A DNA stretch of 64,000 nt from Streptomyces sp. NBC_00448 (GCF_036014115.1 NZ_CP107913.1:5193001-5257000); one strand, 5' to 3'. Shown: positions 17,025 to 26,116, numbered from the stretch's first letter. Translations and numbers: made by a program. Notes: generated from the letters alone by a model not told the origin.

Positions 17025-19766
17025 TCAGTTCACCTCCCGCGCGGCCGCGTCGATGCGCTGCCAGACGCGGTCGCGGGTGAAGGGCAGCTCGGTGAAGCGG
17101 ATGCCGGTCGCGTCGCGCAGGGCGTTGGCCAGGGCGGGGGCGACCGGGTTGAACGGGCTCTCGCTCATCGACTTGGCACCCAGCGGGCCGGTCGCGTCGG
17201 CGGTCCTGGTGAAGTGCACCTCGGTGCGCGGCACGTCGGCGTAGGCGGGCAGCCGGTAGCGGCGGAAGGTGGCGGTCTCGACCCGGCCGCTCCCGTCGAC
17301 GCGGACGTTCTCGAAGAGGGTCGCGCCCAGCGCCTGGGCGACGCCGCCCTCGACCTGGCCGCGGCACTGCATCGGGTTCAGCACCTTCCCGGCGTCGGCG
17401 GCGTGCACGCTGCGCAGGACGCGGATCTCGCCGCTGCCGGGGTCGACGGCGATCCGGAAGTACTGCGCGTTGAAGGCCATCGAGCGCGGGGTGCCGCCGA
17501 AGTGGCCGTCCGCGGTGAGGGTGACGCCGACCGCCCGGGCCGCGGCGTGCACCTCCTCGAGGGTGAGCCGTGTCCCGGCGTCCTCGGCGAGCACCGCGTC
17601 CTCGGTGAGCCTGACCTGCGCGCGGGGCACCCGCAGCCGCGCGGCGGCGAAGTCCAGGACCGCGTCGGCCAGCGCCCGGGCGGCGCGCAGCGTGGCCTTG
17701 CCGGCGACCACGACGCCGGTGGAGCCGAAGGCGCCGGTGTCGTGGCCCACGACATCGGTGTCGGACTGGCGGACGCTGATCCGGTTGACGGTGGTGCCGA
17801 GCTCGCCCGCCGCGACCTGGCGGTGAACGGTGGTGGTGCCGTTGCCGAACTCGGCGGTGCCGACGCTGAGTTCGTAGCCGCCGTCGGGGCGCAGCAGCAC
17901 CCGCGCGTCGGCGAAGTGGCCGCCGGGCGGGCCGGTGGCGTTCATCGACAGGGCGCTGCCCTCGCCGACCAGCCAGCCGTCGGGGACCTGCTCCGCGCGG
18001 GGCTCCGCCTGCGCGCGGCGGACGATGTCCACGCACTGGTCGAGGCCGTAGCCGCCGAGGTGCAGGTCCTCCTCCGGCTCGCTGACGGGTGTGACCAGCG
18101 GGTCGTCCGGGCCGATGACGGTGCGGGCCCTGAGCAGCAGCGGGTCCAGGCCGAGCCGGCGGGCCAGCTCGTCGAGCGCGGACTCCATCGCGAAGGTGAC
18201 CTGGCCGAGGCCGTAGCCGCGGTAGGCGCCGGCCGGCACGGTGTGGGTGTAGACGCAGTAGCCGTCGGCCTTCTTGTTCGGGCAGCGGTAGACCGACAGC
18301 GACTCGTCGCAGCCGTGGAAGAGCACCGCCGGGCCGTGGTTGCCGTAGGCGCCGGTGTTCGCCACCACCCGCAGCTCCAGCGCGGTCAGGGTGCCGTCGC
18401 GGCGCGCGCCGGCCTTGACCCGGACGGTGAACGGGTGCCGGGTGGTCGCGCCGAAGAACTGCTCGGCCCGGGTGTACTCCAGCTTCACCGGCCGGCGCAG
18501 CCGCAGCACCGCCAGCGCCACCACGTCCTCGACGAGCATCTCCTGCTTGCCGCCGAAGCCGCCGCCGACCCGGCCGGCCACCACCCGCACCTGCTCGGCC
18601 GGCAGGTCGTACAGCGCGCACAGCGCCCGGCGGGTCAGGAACGGGGTCTGCGAGCTGGTGCGTACGGTCAGCCGTCCGCCGTCGTCGATCCAGCCGACCG
18701 CGCCGTGCGTCTCCAGGCTGGCGTGCTGGACCCGGACGGTGCGGAAGGTCTCCTCGTAGACCTCGTCGGCCGCCGCGAACCCGGCTGCGACGTCGCCGAC
18801 CTCGCCGTGCAGCTCGCCGACGACGTTGCGCCGTGGCCGGGCGATGCGCGCGGTGCGGGCGTCCTTGTCGTGGACCACCGGGGCGCCGGGCTCCATCGCC
18901 CGCTCCGGGTCGAGCACGGCGGGCAGCACCTGGTAGGCCACCTCGATCCGGCGGCAGCCCTCCTCGGCGGCGCCCTCGCTGTCCGCGACGACGGCCGCGA
19001 CCCGCTGGCCGGCGTACCGGACGGTGTCGTCGAGTACCCGGGTGTCGTCCGGGTCGTCCTCGGGGTGCTCGTGCCGCGCGGTGGAGAAGTGCCGTTCGGG
19101 GGCGTCGCGGTGGGTGAAAACCGCGCGCACGCCGGGCACTTGGAGCGCGGCGGAGGTGTCGATCGCGGTGATCCGGGCGTGGGCGTGCGGGGAGCGCAGC
19201 AGTTTCATGTGCAGCAGCCCCGGCACGTCGACGTCGAAGGTGTAGCGGGCGGTGCCGGTGACGACCTGCGGGCCGGCCGGCGCGGGCAGGTTGCGGCCGA
19301 CCGCCTCGCCCGCGCCGGGCGCCTCGGCGTGCCGCACCCCGCGGATCGCGTCCTCGATCGCCCGGTAGCCGGTGCAGCGGCACAGGTTGCCCTTCAACGC
19401 CTGCGGCAGGTCGTCGAGTTGCTCCTCGTCCAGGGCGGCGGCGGTCATCAGGAACCCGGAGGTGCAGAAGCCGCACTGGAAGCCCTGGGCGTCGAGGAAC
19501 CGCCGCTGTACGGGGTGGAGTTCGCCGTCGTCGCCGGCCAGGCCCTCCACGGTGGTGACCCGGCGGCCCTCGGCGCGCACCGCCGGGTAGAGGCAACTGT
19601 GCACGGGCTCGCCGTCCACCTGCACGGTGCAGGCGCCGCAGTCGCCCGCGTCGCAGCCCTTCTTGACGCCGAACCAGCCCCGCTCCCGCAGATACGTGCG
19701 CAGGCACTGGCCCGGCCGCGGCTCCACGTCGAACGGCCGGCCGTTGACCTCGATCCGGTAACTCAC
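17025..19766 (-). CDS. Xanthine-dehydrogenase-type molybdoenzyme, fused 2Fe-2S and molybdopterin chain
   Basis: Protein of 913 aa joining what are often two subunits. Residues 1-150 hold two 2Fe-2S centres: C38, C43, C46, C58 (GCDAGDCGACT) and C98, C101, C129, C131 (CGFC, NLCRC). Residues about 160-905 are the molybdopterin-binding chain, with VGGGFGGKQ, AGAYRGYGLGQ and the catalytic Glu E869 in AKSMSESP. Most relatives have GVGE here, so the active-site loop is atypical. It should oxidise a purine, aldehyde or other N-heterocycle at the cytoplasmic face. GTG overlaps the FAD-subunit stop by 4 bp. The neighbouring NCS1 permease supports a purine-like or hydantoin substrate, but that is inference. 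No XdhC-like maturation factor is in the window. Confidence 0.9.
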   Translation of the reverse strand: MSYRIEVNGRPFDVEPRPGQCLRTYLRERGWFGVKKGCDAGDCGACTVQVDGEPVHSCLYPAVRAEGRRVTTVEGLAGDDGELHPVQRRFLDAQGFQCGFCTSGFLMTAAALDEEQLDDLPQALKGNLCRCTGYRAIEDAIRGVRHAEAPGAGEAVGRNLPAPAGPQVVTGTARYTFDVDVPGLLHMKLLRSPHAHARITAIDTSAALQVPGVRAVFTHRDAPERHFSTARHEHPEDDPDDTRVLDDTVRYAGQRVAAVVADSEGAAEEGCRRIEVAYQVLPAVLDPERAMEPGAPVVHDKDARTARIARPRRNVVGELHGEVGDVAAGFAAADEVYEETFRTVRVQHASLETHGAVGWIDDGGRLTVRTSSQTPFLTRRALCALYDLPAEQVRVVAGRVGGGFGGKQEMLVEDVVALAVLRLRRPVKLEYTRAEQFFGATTRHPFTVRVKAGARRDGTLTALELRVVANTGAYGNHGPAVLFHGCDESLSVYRCPNKKADGYCVYTHTVPAGAYRGYGLGQVTFAMESALDELARRLGLDPLLLRARTVIGPDDPLVTPVSEPEEDLHLGGYGLDQCVDIVRRAQAEPRAEQVPDGWLVGEGSALSMNATGPPGGHFADARVLLRPDGGYELSVGTAEFGNGTTTVHRQVAAGELGTTVNRISVRQSDTDVVGHDTGAFGSTGVVVAGKATLRAARALADAVLDFAAARLRVPRAQVRLTEDAVLAEDAGTRLTLEEVHAAARAVGVTLTADGHFGGTPRSMAFNAQYFRIAVDPGSGEIRVLRSVHAADAGKVLNPMQCRGQVEGGVAQALGATLFENVRVDGSGRVETATFRRYRLPAYADVPRTEVHFTRTADATGPLGAKSMSESPFNPVAPALANALRDATGIRFTELPFTRDRVWQRIDAAAREVN

Positions 19767-20665
19767 CGCGCACCGGCCTCCGTCGCGTCGCCGCCGGGCC
19801 GTGCGGCCAGTTCCGCGCGGATCTCCTCCGCGAGCCGGTACGTCATGTGCCGCCGCCAGGCGGGCAGTCCGTGGATGTCGTCGAACCAGTCGCCGTCACC
19901 GATCGCCGCGTCCAGCGCGGCCCGCAGCCGGTCGGCGGACGGCGGCCCGGCGAAGGCCAGCCGGAACGGCCGTACGGTCGAGGCGGTCACGGTCAGTGTC
20001 CAGGCGCGGTGGGTGCGGTCCGGGTGGTCCGCGCGCTCGGCTCGATCGGCCGGGTCCGGCGATTCCTCGGTGCCGACCAGCAGCACTCCGGAGCGGCCCA
20101 GCGCGTACAGGGACGCCTGGCGGAAGGCGGTGCGCGCGGACAGCGCGTGCGGCGGCAGCGTCACCGCCCGCAGCAACTCGCCCTCGGCGAGGTCGTTGCG
20201 CCCGGCGCCGGTGACGAAGTCCGCCACCCGCGAACCGCGTTGCCCGCCCGCCTGGTCGAGCAGCAGGCACACCCCGTCGAGCGCGGCGGTGAGCGAGATC
20301 ATCGGGCCGGCCGGCAGGGCGTTGCAGAGGTTGCCGCCGACGGTGGCCATGTTCCAGACCTTGAACGAGGCGAGGAAGGCCCGGCAGCACTGCTCGATCA
20401 GCGGCGCGGCCGGGTGGGCGGCCGGGTCCAGGCCCCGCCCGAAGCGGGACAGCCGGGCGATCGTGCAGGTCGCCGCGATCTCCAGCGAGCCGTCGGGCAG
20501 GTGCCGCAGCGGCTCCCAGCCGGTGCGGCTCAAATCGTGCAGCCGGCGCAGGTGCGGCTGCGGTTCGGAGAACAGGTGGGTCCCGCCGGCGAGCCAGGCG
20601 TCGCCCGGCTGCCACGGGGAGGCGTGCCGGGCGTCCCGGATCTCCACCACGGTGTTCAGGTCCAT
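19763..20665 (-). CDS. FAD-binding subunit of the molybdoenzyme (CoxM/XdhB type)
   Basis: Protein of 300 aa, upstream of and coupled to the fused FeS/Mo chain. The FAD-binding N-half shows AGGTHLF (usually AGGTDL) and ATVGGNLCNALPAGP; the C-half is the CO-dehydrogenase flavoprotein C-terminal domain. It passes electrons from the 2Fe-2S clusters to NAD or another acceptor. A run of charged residues at about 205-222 (ADRAERADHPDRTHRA) is a family-atypical insertion. ATG at 20665 has only a weak GAG upstream. The 192 bp between it and the permease stop hold no gene that I can support. Confidence 0.9.
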   Translation of the reverse strand: MDLNTVVEIRDARHASPWQPGDAWLAGGTHLFSEPQPHLRRLHDLSRTGWEPLRHLPDGSLEIAATCTIARLSRFGRGLDPAAHPAAPLIEQCCRAFLASFKVWNMATVGGNLCNALPAGPMISLTAALDGVCLLLDQAGGQRGSRVADFVTGAGRNDLAEGELLRAVTLPPHALSARTAFRQASLYALGRSGVLLVGTEESPDPADRAERADHPDRTHRAWTLTVTASTVRPFRLAFAGPPSADRLRAALDAAIGDGDWFDDIHGLPAWRRHMTYRLAEEIRAELAARPGGDATEAGAR

Positions 20666-20857
20666 GACTCAGTGAAGCAACCGCCCGCGGGGCGGACGGC
20701 TGTTTCCCGGCGCGGAACCACCGCGTGTCGGAGTGGAGGGTCGCACAGGAGGCGGAAGGCGGTGGTGCGGGCGCCATCCGCACGCCGAACGGCTGGTTCA
20801 CGTCGGATGATGCGGTCATCGCATCCGGTGCCGCGGCCCGCGGCGCCGCCCCCGTTC

Positions 20858-22297
20858 TCACCCCGTCCCGGCCGTCTCCAGCGACGCTGCCTCGGCGTCG
20901 GCGAGTTCGATCTCCGCGGCCACGTCGATGGTGCGGGCCAGCCACCAGTACAGCAGTCCCGACACGGGCAGCCCGATGAACAAGGAGATGTCCGCGCCGT
21001 TCAGCGCCTTCGCGGCGGGCCCGGTGAAGAGCGTGCCCACCGAGAAGAACGGCACCATCGCGCCGAAGCCCACCAGGTATGCGATGATCCCGCGCCAACC
21101 CCAACGGCCGTATATGCCGTGCGGCTTGAAGATCTCCGCGATGGCGTAGTGCCCGCGCCGCACCACGTAGTAGTCCATCAGGTTCACCGCGGTCCACGGG
21201 ATGAACAGGTAGAGCACCAGCAGCAGGAAGTTGTTGAAGTTCGTCAGGAAGTGCGAGGTCGCGGCGAGCGCGCCGGCCAGCGACAGGGCCGCGGTGAAGG
21301 CGAGGGTCAGCAGCCGGGCACTGATCGTCGGGCGGACCTTGCGGATCGAGTCGGCCGCGCTGATCAGCGTCAGCGAACCGCCGTACATGTTCAGCGCGGT
21401 GACCGAGACCAGGCCGAGCGCCGAGAAGATCAGCACCACCGCGCCGAAGCCGTCGAAGACCTTGTCGCCGGCCGCGTCGATCGAGGCGATCGTGTCGAAG
21501 CCCTGGCCCGCCCACGCGGCGAGCAGGGAGCCCAGCACCATCAGCCACGCGCCGCCGAGCGCGGAGCCGAAGTACGTCCAGTAGAAGGTCCTGCGCACGG
21601 TGACGCCCGGCGGCAGGTAGCGGGAGTAGTCGGACACGTAGATCGCCCAGCTGATCTGGTAGCCCGCCACCACCCCGAACTGGGCAAGGAACGGCGTCCA
21701 CTTGAAGCCGCCGAGGTCGAACGACCCGGCCGGGTAGTGCAGCGTCACCAGCACCCCGACGGTGAAGACGCCGAAGACCGCCAGGAACACGTAGGTGAGG
21801 ACCTGCTCGGCGCGGTGGATGACGTCGTAGCCGACGAGCGCGACCAGCAGCGCGAGCACGGTCACGCCGGCCACCCACCACTTCACCCCGCCGTGCGCGG
21901 TGCGGCTCATCGCCTGGCCGGCCAGGATGGTGTTGAAGACGTTGAAACCGGCGTACTGCACGTAGGCGAAGAGCCACACCAGCAGCGCGCCGACGTAGCC
22001 GAACTGCGGCCGGGACTGGATCATCTGCGGCAGCCCGAGCTGCGGCCCCTGCGCGGAGTGGAACGCCATGAAGAACGTGCCGAGCGCGGTGCCCAGCACG
22101 ATGGAGATCAGTGACCAGATCAGGTTGCCGCCGCCGGTGATGCTGATCAGGCCGACGGCGAGGGTGGCGATCTGGGCGTTCGACATGAACCACAGCGGGC
22201 CCAGGTGCCAGAGCTTCCCGTGCCGTTCGCGCAGCGGCACGTAGTCGATGGAGCGGACTTCCAGACCCGGAACGCGCGGTTGCTCGGTGGTCGTCAT
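20858..22297 (-). CDS. NCS1 family permease (purine/cytosine/hydantoin type)
   Basis: Integral membrane transporter of 479 aa with about 12 helices. It shows NCS1 features: WFMSNAQIATLAVG in helix 1, FNVFNTILAGQAM, GYQISWAIYVSDYSRYLP and NFNNFLLLVLYLFIPWTAVNLMDYYVVRRG. Members import cytosine, purines, allantoin, thiamin or hydantoins with Na+ or H+. Placement just upstream of the molybdoenzyme genes on the same strand suggests that it brings in that enzyme's substrate. ATG at 22297 has GGAGG 5 nt upstream; a longer reading from 22360 does not. Upstream, 22298-22406 contains a G9-T-G5 homopolymer tract before the SDR stop. Confidence 0.88.
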   Translation of the reverse strand: MTTTEQPRVPGLEVRSIDYVPLRERHGKLWHLGPLWFMSNAQIATLAVGLISITGGGNLIWSLISIVLGTALGTFFMAFHSAQGPQLGLPQMIQSRPQFGYVGALLVWLFAYVQYAGFNVFNTILAGQAMSRTAHGGVKWWVAGVTVLALLVALVGYDVIHRAEQVLTYVFLAVFGVFTVGVLVTLHYPAGSFDLGGFKWTPFLAQFGVVAGYQISWAIYVSDYSRYLPPGVTVRRTFYWTYFGSALGGAWLMVLGSLLAAWAGQGFDTIASIDAAGDKVFDGFGAVVLIFSALGLVSVTALNMYGGSLTLISAADSIRKVRPTISARLLTLAFTAALSLAGALAATSHFLTNFNNFLLLVLYLFIPWTAVNLMDYYVVRRGHYAIAEIFKPHGIYGRWGWRGIIAYLVGFGAMVPFFSVGTLFTGPAAKALNGADISLFIGLPVSGLLYWWLARTIDVAAEIELADAEAASLETAGTG

Positions 22298-22406
22298 GCC
22301 GCCTCCTGGGCCCCACGTGCCCCTTGGTTGGTGACCCTCTTTCCGCGGAGGGGGCCGCACAAACCCAGGGGGGGGGTGGGGGTACTTCCCCGCCGAGGCC
22401 CGGGAG

Positions 22407-23333
22407 TCAGGGGCGCGGCTCGTCGTGGCCGAGGGGGTCGAGGTGGGCGTCGGTGGCGCCGTCGGAGGTGGTGGACTCGCTCAGCGCCCTGTGCTGCTCG
22501 TCGGAGGCGAGCAGGGCACGGCCGGCGGCGGTGGCGTAGCGGAAGGCGTCGGCGCCCACGAGCAGCCGCAGCGGCGGGTCGGGGAGGGCGACGACGTCGA
22601 GGACGAGACGGGCGACCTTGACCGGGTCACTCGCCGCCGTCGCGGAGCCGCCGCTGTGCAGGGCGGCCATCGCCCCCACGGTCGGCTGGTACGCGGGCCG
22701 GACCGGGTCGACCCGCATCGAGGAGCCGGCCCACTCCGTGGACATCCCGCCCGGTTCGAGCACGGTGACCTTGATGCCGAGCGGCGCGACCTCGGCCGCC
22801 AGCACCGAGGAGAACCCGCCGACCGCCCACTTCGCGGACTGGTAGGCCGCCAGCCCCGGGGTGGCCAGCCGGCCGCCGACCGACGAGACCTGCACGATGT
22901 GCCCCGACCCCTGCTCGCGCAGTACCGGCAGCGCGGCCTGGGTGAGCCGGACCACGCCGAGGAGGTTGGTGTCGATCTGCGCGCGGAAGTCGTCGAACGC
23001 GACGTCCTCCACGGCGCCGACGTTGGCGTACCCGGCGTTGTTGACCAGCACGTCGAGCCGGCCGAAGCGGTCCACGGCGGTGCGCACGGCGGCCCGGACC
23101 TGCGCGTCGTCGGTCACGTCCAGCGGGACGACGGCGATCCGTTCGCCGTAGCGCTCGGCGAGGTCGTCCAGCGACGCCGGGGTGCGCACGCCGGCCACCA
23201 CGCGGTGCCCGGCCTCAGCGGCGGCCCGCACGATCTCCCGGCCCAGCCCGCGGGAGGCGCCGCTGACCAGGAAGACGGCGGACTGGTGCGAGGGGGCGTT
23301 CGAGTTCGAGGGAGTGGCGGACGGTGAGGGCAT
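22407..23333 (-). CDS. Short-chain dehydrogenase/reductase
   Basis: NAD(P)-dependent oxidoreductase of 308 aa, classical SDR. The cofactor motif is GASRGLG, then the NNAG block (LVNNAGYANVG), catalytic Ser in VQVSSVGG and YxxxK as YQSAK. The substrate is unknown. The C-terminal 30 residues are an unusually acidic, Ser/Asp/His-rich tail. ATG at 23333 follows GGAG at about 9 nt; a longer reading runs back over the TetR operator region and is rejected. Divergent from the TetR gene, with operator-like inverted repeats in the 112-bp gap, so it is probably repressed by that regulator. Confidence 0.9.
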   Translation of the reverse strand: MPSPSATPSNSNAPSHQSAVFLVSGASRGLGREIVRAAAEAGHRVVAGVRTPASLDDLAERYGERIAVVPLDVTDDAQVRAAVRTAVDRFGRLDVLVNNAGYANVGAVEDVAFDDFRAQIDTNLLGVVRLTQAALPVLREQGSGHIVQVSSVGGRLATPGLAAYQSAKWAVGGFSSVLAAEVAPLGIKVTVLEPGGMSTEWAGSSMRVDPVRPAYQPTVGAMAALHSGGSATAASDPVKVARLVLDVVALPDPPLRLLVGADAFRYATAAGRALLASDEQHRALSESTTSDGATDAHLDPLGHDEPRP

Positions 23334-23363
23334 GGTGGGGCTCCGTTCCGGAACGACTTCCTG

Positions 23364-23435
23364 ACTAACCGGTTGATTAGCAACTCCATCCGACTCCTCG
23401 ACCCGCCCTTTGTCAACTATCTGGTTAGTAGATAG
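23364..23435. promoter_or_regulatory. Probable TetR operators between SDR and tetR
   Basis: Two inverted repeats. CTATCTGGTTAGTAGATAG (23417-23435) has perfect 6-bp arms and runs into the tetR -10 hexamer TAGGCT (23433-23438). ACTAACCGGTTGATTAG (23364-23380) contains the 8-bp palindrome AACCGGTT and lies upstream of the SDR start. Both contain GGTTAGT on one strand, so a single dimeric regulator could bind both. Confidence 0.6.
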
Positions 23436-23445
23436 GCTGAGTGCC

Positions 23446-24012
23446 ATGAACAGGGATGCCGAGGCGACCCGTCGCCGGCTGCTGCGCGCGGCGACCGAGG
23501 AGTTCGCCGCGTACGGCATCGCGGGCGCCCGGGTGGACCGGATCGCCGCCGCGGCGAAGAGCAACAAGGCGCAGATCTACCACTACTTCAGCAGCAAGGA
23601 CGGCCTGTTCGACGCGGTCTTCGACGCCATGTGCCGCGAGACCGTGGACGCCGTGCCGATCGACCCGGCCGACCTGCCCGAGTACGCGGGCCGGCTCTTC
23701 GACTCGTACGAGGCGCGGCCGTGGGTGCAGCGCCTCGCGACCTGGTACCGGCTGGAGCGGTCCGGCAGCGGCGCCCCGATCCCGGTGGTCATGCAGAGCA
23801 ACGCCGCCAAGATCGAGGCGGTCGCGGGCGCGCAGCGCGACGGCCTGCTGCCCACCCGGTTCAGCGCGGAGGAACTGCTCGGCCTGGTGCTGCACCTGTC
23901 CGGCTTCTGGAGTTCCAACACCCCGGAGCTCGACGCCACCCTGGCCGGGGGCGGGACGGCGCGCCGGCGCAAGGTGGTCACCGATGCGGTGGCGGCGCTG
24001 ATCGCGGGGTGA
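23446..24012 (+). CDS. TetR family transcriptional regulator
   Basis: Repressor of 188 aa. The N-terminal helix-turn-helix (about 5-55) reads RRRLLRAATEEFAAYGIAGARVDRIAAAAKSNKAQIYHYFSSKDGLF, a textbook TetR pattern; the C-terminal ligand domain is diverse. ATG lies 7 nt after TAGGCT with no Shine-Dalgarno, so its mRNA is probably leaderless. Divergent from the SDR gene; autoregulation and SDR control are inferred from the inverted repeats. The ligand is unknown. Confidence 0.92.
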   Translation: MNRDAEATRRRLLRAATEEFAAYGIAGARVDRIAAAAKSNKAQIYHYFSSKDGLFDAVFDAMCRETVDAVPIDPADLPEYAGRLFDSYEARPWVQRLATWYRLERSGSGAPIPVVMQSNAAKIEAVAGAQRDGLLPTRFSAEELLGLVLHLSGFWSSNTPELDATLAGGGTARRRKVVTDAVAALIAG

Positions 24013-24032
24013 GGCCGCGGCGGTCGACGCTT

Positions 24033-24062
24033 GCTGCGGCTGCGGCTGCGGCTGCGGCTGCG
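24033..24062. repeat. GCTGCG hexamer repeat, 5 perfect copies
   Basis: Five head-to-tail GCTGCG units start 20 bp after the tetR stop. They are followed by GGGCGTACG-like blocks at about 24062, 24077 and 24087. Non-coding. The rest of 24013-24190 shows no gene. Confidence 0.75.
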
Positions 24063-24202
24063 GGCGTACGGGGCGCGGGCGTACGAGGCATACGGGGCTC
24101 GGGTGGGGGCTCGCGCATGGCCTTTCAGCGGGCGGGAGTTGGGAACCGGCCACAGTCGTACCCGCGGGTAGATTTTCCGCTCGCCGTGCCTACGATGGCC
24201 GT

Positions 24203-25060
24203 ATGACACTGACGGCGGCCCGGCACTGCAACAGCGCGCTCAACCCGTTGCACTCGCTGATCTACTTCGCGCCCGAGGCGGAGCGGGAGTTCACCGCGAT
24301 CGGCCTGGAACCGGGCGGCATGGCGTACCTCGCGAGCCGGTCGGCGGCCATGGGCGCGGTGGGCGCGGGCGTGGTGGCGGCCACCTTCTACAACTTCAAC
24401 CCCGCGCTGATCGCCCGGCACATCCCCCGGGCGTGGCAGGCCGCCGCGCCGGCGGCCGTGCTGGACGCGCGGTGGCGGGCGGTGGAGGCCGCGCTGTGCC
24501 GGGTGCTCGGCGAGGACGCCGCCGACGACCCCGAGGTCGCCGAGGCCGCCGCGCTGGCGACGACCGCCACCGAGGCGTGCGCCGCCCCCGGCCGCCCGCT
24601 GTACGCCGCCCACGCCGATCTGGACGCGCCGAAGGCGCCGCAGCTGGCGTTGTGGCACTGCGCCGCGCTGCTGCGCGAGCACCGCGGCGACGGTCACATC
24701 GCCGCGCTGGCCGGCGCCGGACTCGACGGGATCGAGGCGCTGATCACCCACACCGCGACCGGCCAGGGCATGACCCGGGAGTTCGCGTGCGCCAGCCGCG
24801 GCTGGAGCCGGCAGGAGTGGACCGCCGGCTGCGAGCGGCTGCGCGAGCGCGGCCTGCTCGACGCCGACGACGCCCTCACCCCGGCGGGCACCGCACTGCG
24901 CCACGACATCGAGGAGACCACCGACCGGCTGGCCGCCGACCCCTACCGCCACCTCGGCGAGACCGGCACGGCCCGCCTCACCGAGATCGGCGCCCGCCTG
25001 ACCCGTACGGCCGTGGCGAACGGCGCCTTCCCGGCAGGCGTCTTCGCCACGAGGGGCTGA
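24203..25060 (+). CDS. SCO6745 family protein
   Basis: Cytosolic helical protein of 285 aa, beginning MTLTAARHCNSALNPLHSLIYFAPEAEREF. It resembles a widespread actinobacterial family named after SCO6745, with a C-terminal winged-helix-like region (about 185-260, FACASRGWSRQEWTAGCERLRERGLLD followed by LTPAG). This resembles MarR-like DNA-binding folds, but no regulatory role is established. The ATG lies 6 nt downstream of TACGAT without a Shine-Dalgarno, suggesting a leaderless transcript. Stand-alone gene; its stop codon falls inside the first unit of a 21-bp tandem repeat. Confidence 0.8.
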   Translation: MTLTAARHCNSALNPLHSLIYFAPEAEREFTAIGLEPGGMAYLASRSAAMGAVGAGVVAATFYNFNPALIARHIPRAWQAAAPAAVLDARWRAVEAALCRVLGEDAADDPEVAEAAALATTATEACAAPGRPLYAAHADLDAPKAPQLALWHCAALLREHRGDGHIAALAGAGLDGIEALITHTATGQGMTREFACASRGWSRQEWTAGCERLRERGLLDADDALTPAGTALRHDIEETTDRLAADPYRHLGETGTARLTEIGARLTRTAVANGAFPAGVFATRG

Positions 25061-25134
25061 CCCGTCACGCCGTCGGGCTGACCCGTCACGCCGTCGGGCC
25101 GGCCTCTCACGCCGTCCCGACGGCCGCGCGGCCG
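25055..25134. repeat. 21-bp tandem repeat (3 copies) plus 14-bp palindrome
   Basis: Units at 25055-25075 and 25076-25096 are identical (GGCTGACCCGTCACGCCGTCG). A third at 25097-25117 is diverged in its first half. CGGCCGCGCGGCCG at 25121-25134 is a perfect palindrome. The block separates two convergent genes and could act as a bidirectional terminator or simple expansion. Confidence 0.7.
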
Positions 25135-25183
25135 CTCAGCGGCTCGGCGCGGCCATGGCGGCGGGGCGGTCCCGCTTCCGCGC

Positions 25184-26116
25184 TCAGCCCTTGACGGAGC
25201 CGGAGTTGGCGCCGCGGACGAAGTGGCGCTGGAAGACGAAGAACAGGACGGCCACCGGGATCGTGGCGAGCAGGGCCGCGGTGAGCTTCAGCGGGTACTG
25301 CGTGCCGGCGCTGAGGCTGCCGGAGACGAACCGCGCCAGGCCGGTGGTCAGGGTCTCGTACTGGGGGGACTGGGTGGCCACGAGGAAGTGGGTGAACTCG
25401 TTCCAGGACGACTGGAAGGAGAGGATGGTCAGGGTGATCAGGGCCGGGCGGGCCATCGGCAGCACCACCGACCAGAAGGTGCGGAAGACCCCGGCGCCGT
25501 CGATCCGCGCGGCCTCCTCGACCTCCTTGGGCACGGACAGGAAGAACTGCCGCATGATGAACACCCCGGCGGCGTCGACCAGCAGGGGCACGATCATGCC
25601 CGCGTAGGTGTCGAACATGCCCAGCTGGTTGAGGACCAGGAACTTCGGGATGAGCAGCACCACGCCGGGCACCGACATCACCGTCAGCAGGCCGTTGAAG
25701 AGCAGGTTGCGGCCGCGGAAGTCCAGCCGGGCCAGGGCGTATCCGGCGAGGGAGTCGAAGAACACCCGGCCGCCGGTGATGAAGACGGTGACCAGCACGG
25801 AGTTGCCCAGCCAGCGCATGAACGGGATCGACTCGCCCCCGCCGAACCCGAACAGCTGCCGGTAGGAGTCCAGCGTGAAGGGGTTGGGCAGCAGCGACAG
25901 CGGGTGGGCCGCCGCGTCGGGGTCGGTCTTGAACGACGTCACGAGCTGGATCACGAACGGCAGGACGTACACCACGCCCAGCAGCCCGGCCACGCCCAGC
26001 ACCAGCACGGTGCTCACCGAGCGCCGCGGCCGCGGTGCGGCGTTCACGGCGTGCTCGGGGTTCCGGGCGTTCGCGGGACCCTCGGCGTGCTCGGGATTCC
26101 TTCGGATGATGCTCAT
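25184..26116 (-). CDS. Carbohydrate ABC transporter permease (MalG type)
   Basis: Inner-membrane permease of 310 aa with six helices. The EAA loop that contacts the ATPase reads EVEEAARIDGAGVFRTFWSVVLP. The C-terminus (LLATIPVAVLFFVFQRHFVRGANSGSVKG) is typical MalG. Second permease of a sugar importer with the MalF-type partner (4-bp ATGA overlap) and the lipoprotein upstream. No ATPase gene is present, as is usual in Streptomyces where MsiK energises many such systems. The N-terminal 30 residues contain two NPEHA repeats (RNPEHAEGPANARNPEHA), an unusual small duplication. Confidence 0.93.
   Translation of the reverse strand: MSIIRRNPEHAEGPANARNPEHAVNAAPRPRRSVSTVLVLGVAGLLGVVYVLPFVIQLVTSFKTDPDAAAHPLSLLPNPFTLDSYRQLFGFGGGESIPFMRWLGNSVLVTVFITGGRVFFDSLAGYALARLDFRGRNLLFNGLLTVMSVPGVVLLIPKFLVLNQLGMFDTYAGMIVPLLVDAAGVFIMRQFFLSVPKEVEEAARIDGAGVFRTFWSVVLPMARPALITLTILSFQSSWNEFTHFLVATQSPQYETLTTGLARFVSGSLSAGTQYPLKLTAALLATIPVAVLFFVFQRHFVRGANSGSVKG

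Noticed and set aside
22364..22383. G9-T-G5 tract as a phase-variation tract
   Set aside because: It lies in non-coding DNA between a permease start and an SDR stop, outside any reading frame and not in a clear promoter. Chance in GC-rich DNA cannot be excluded.
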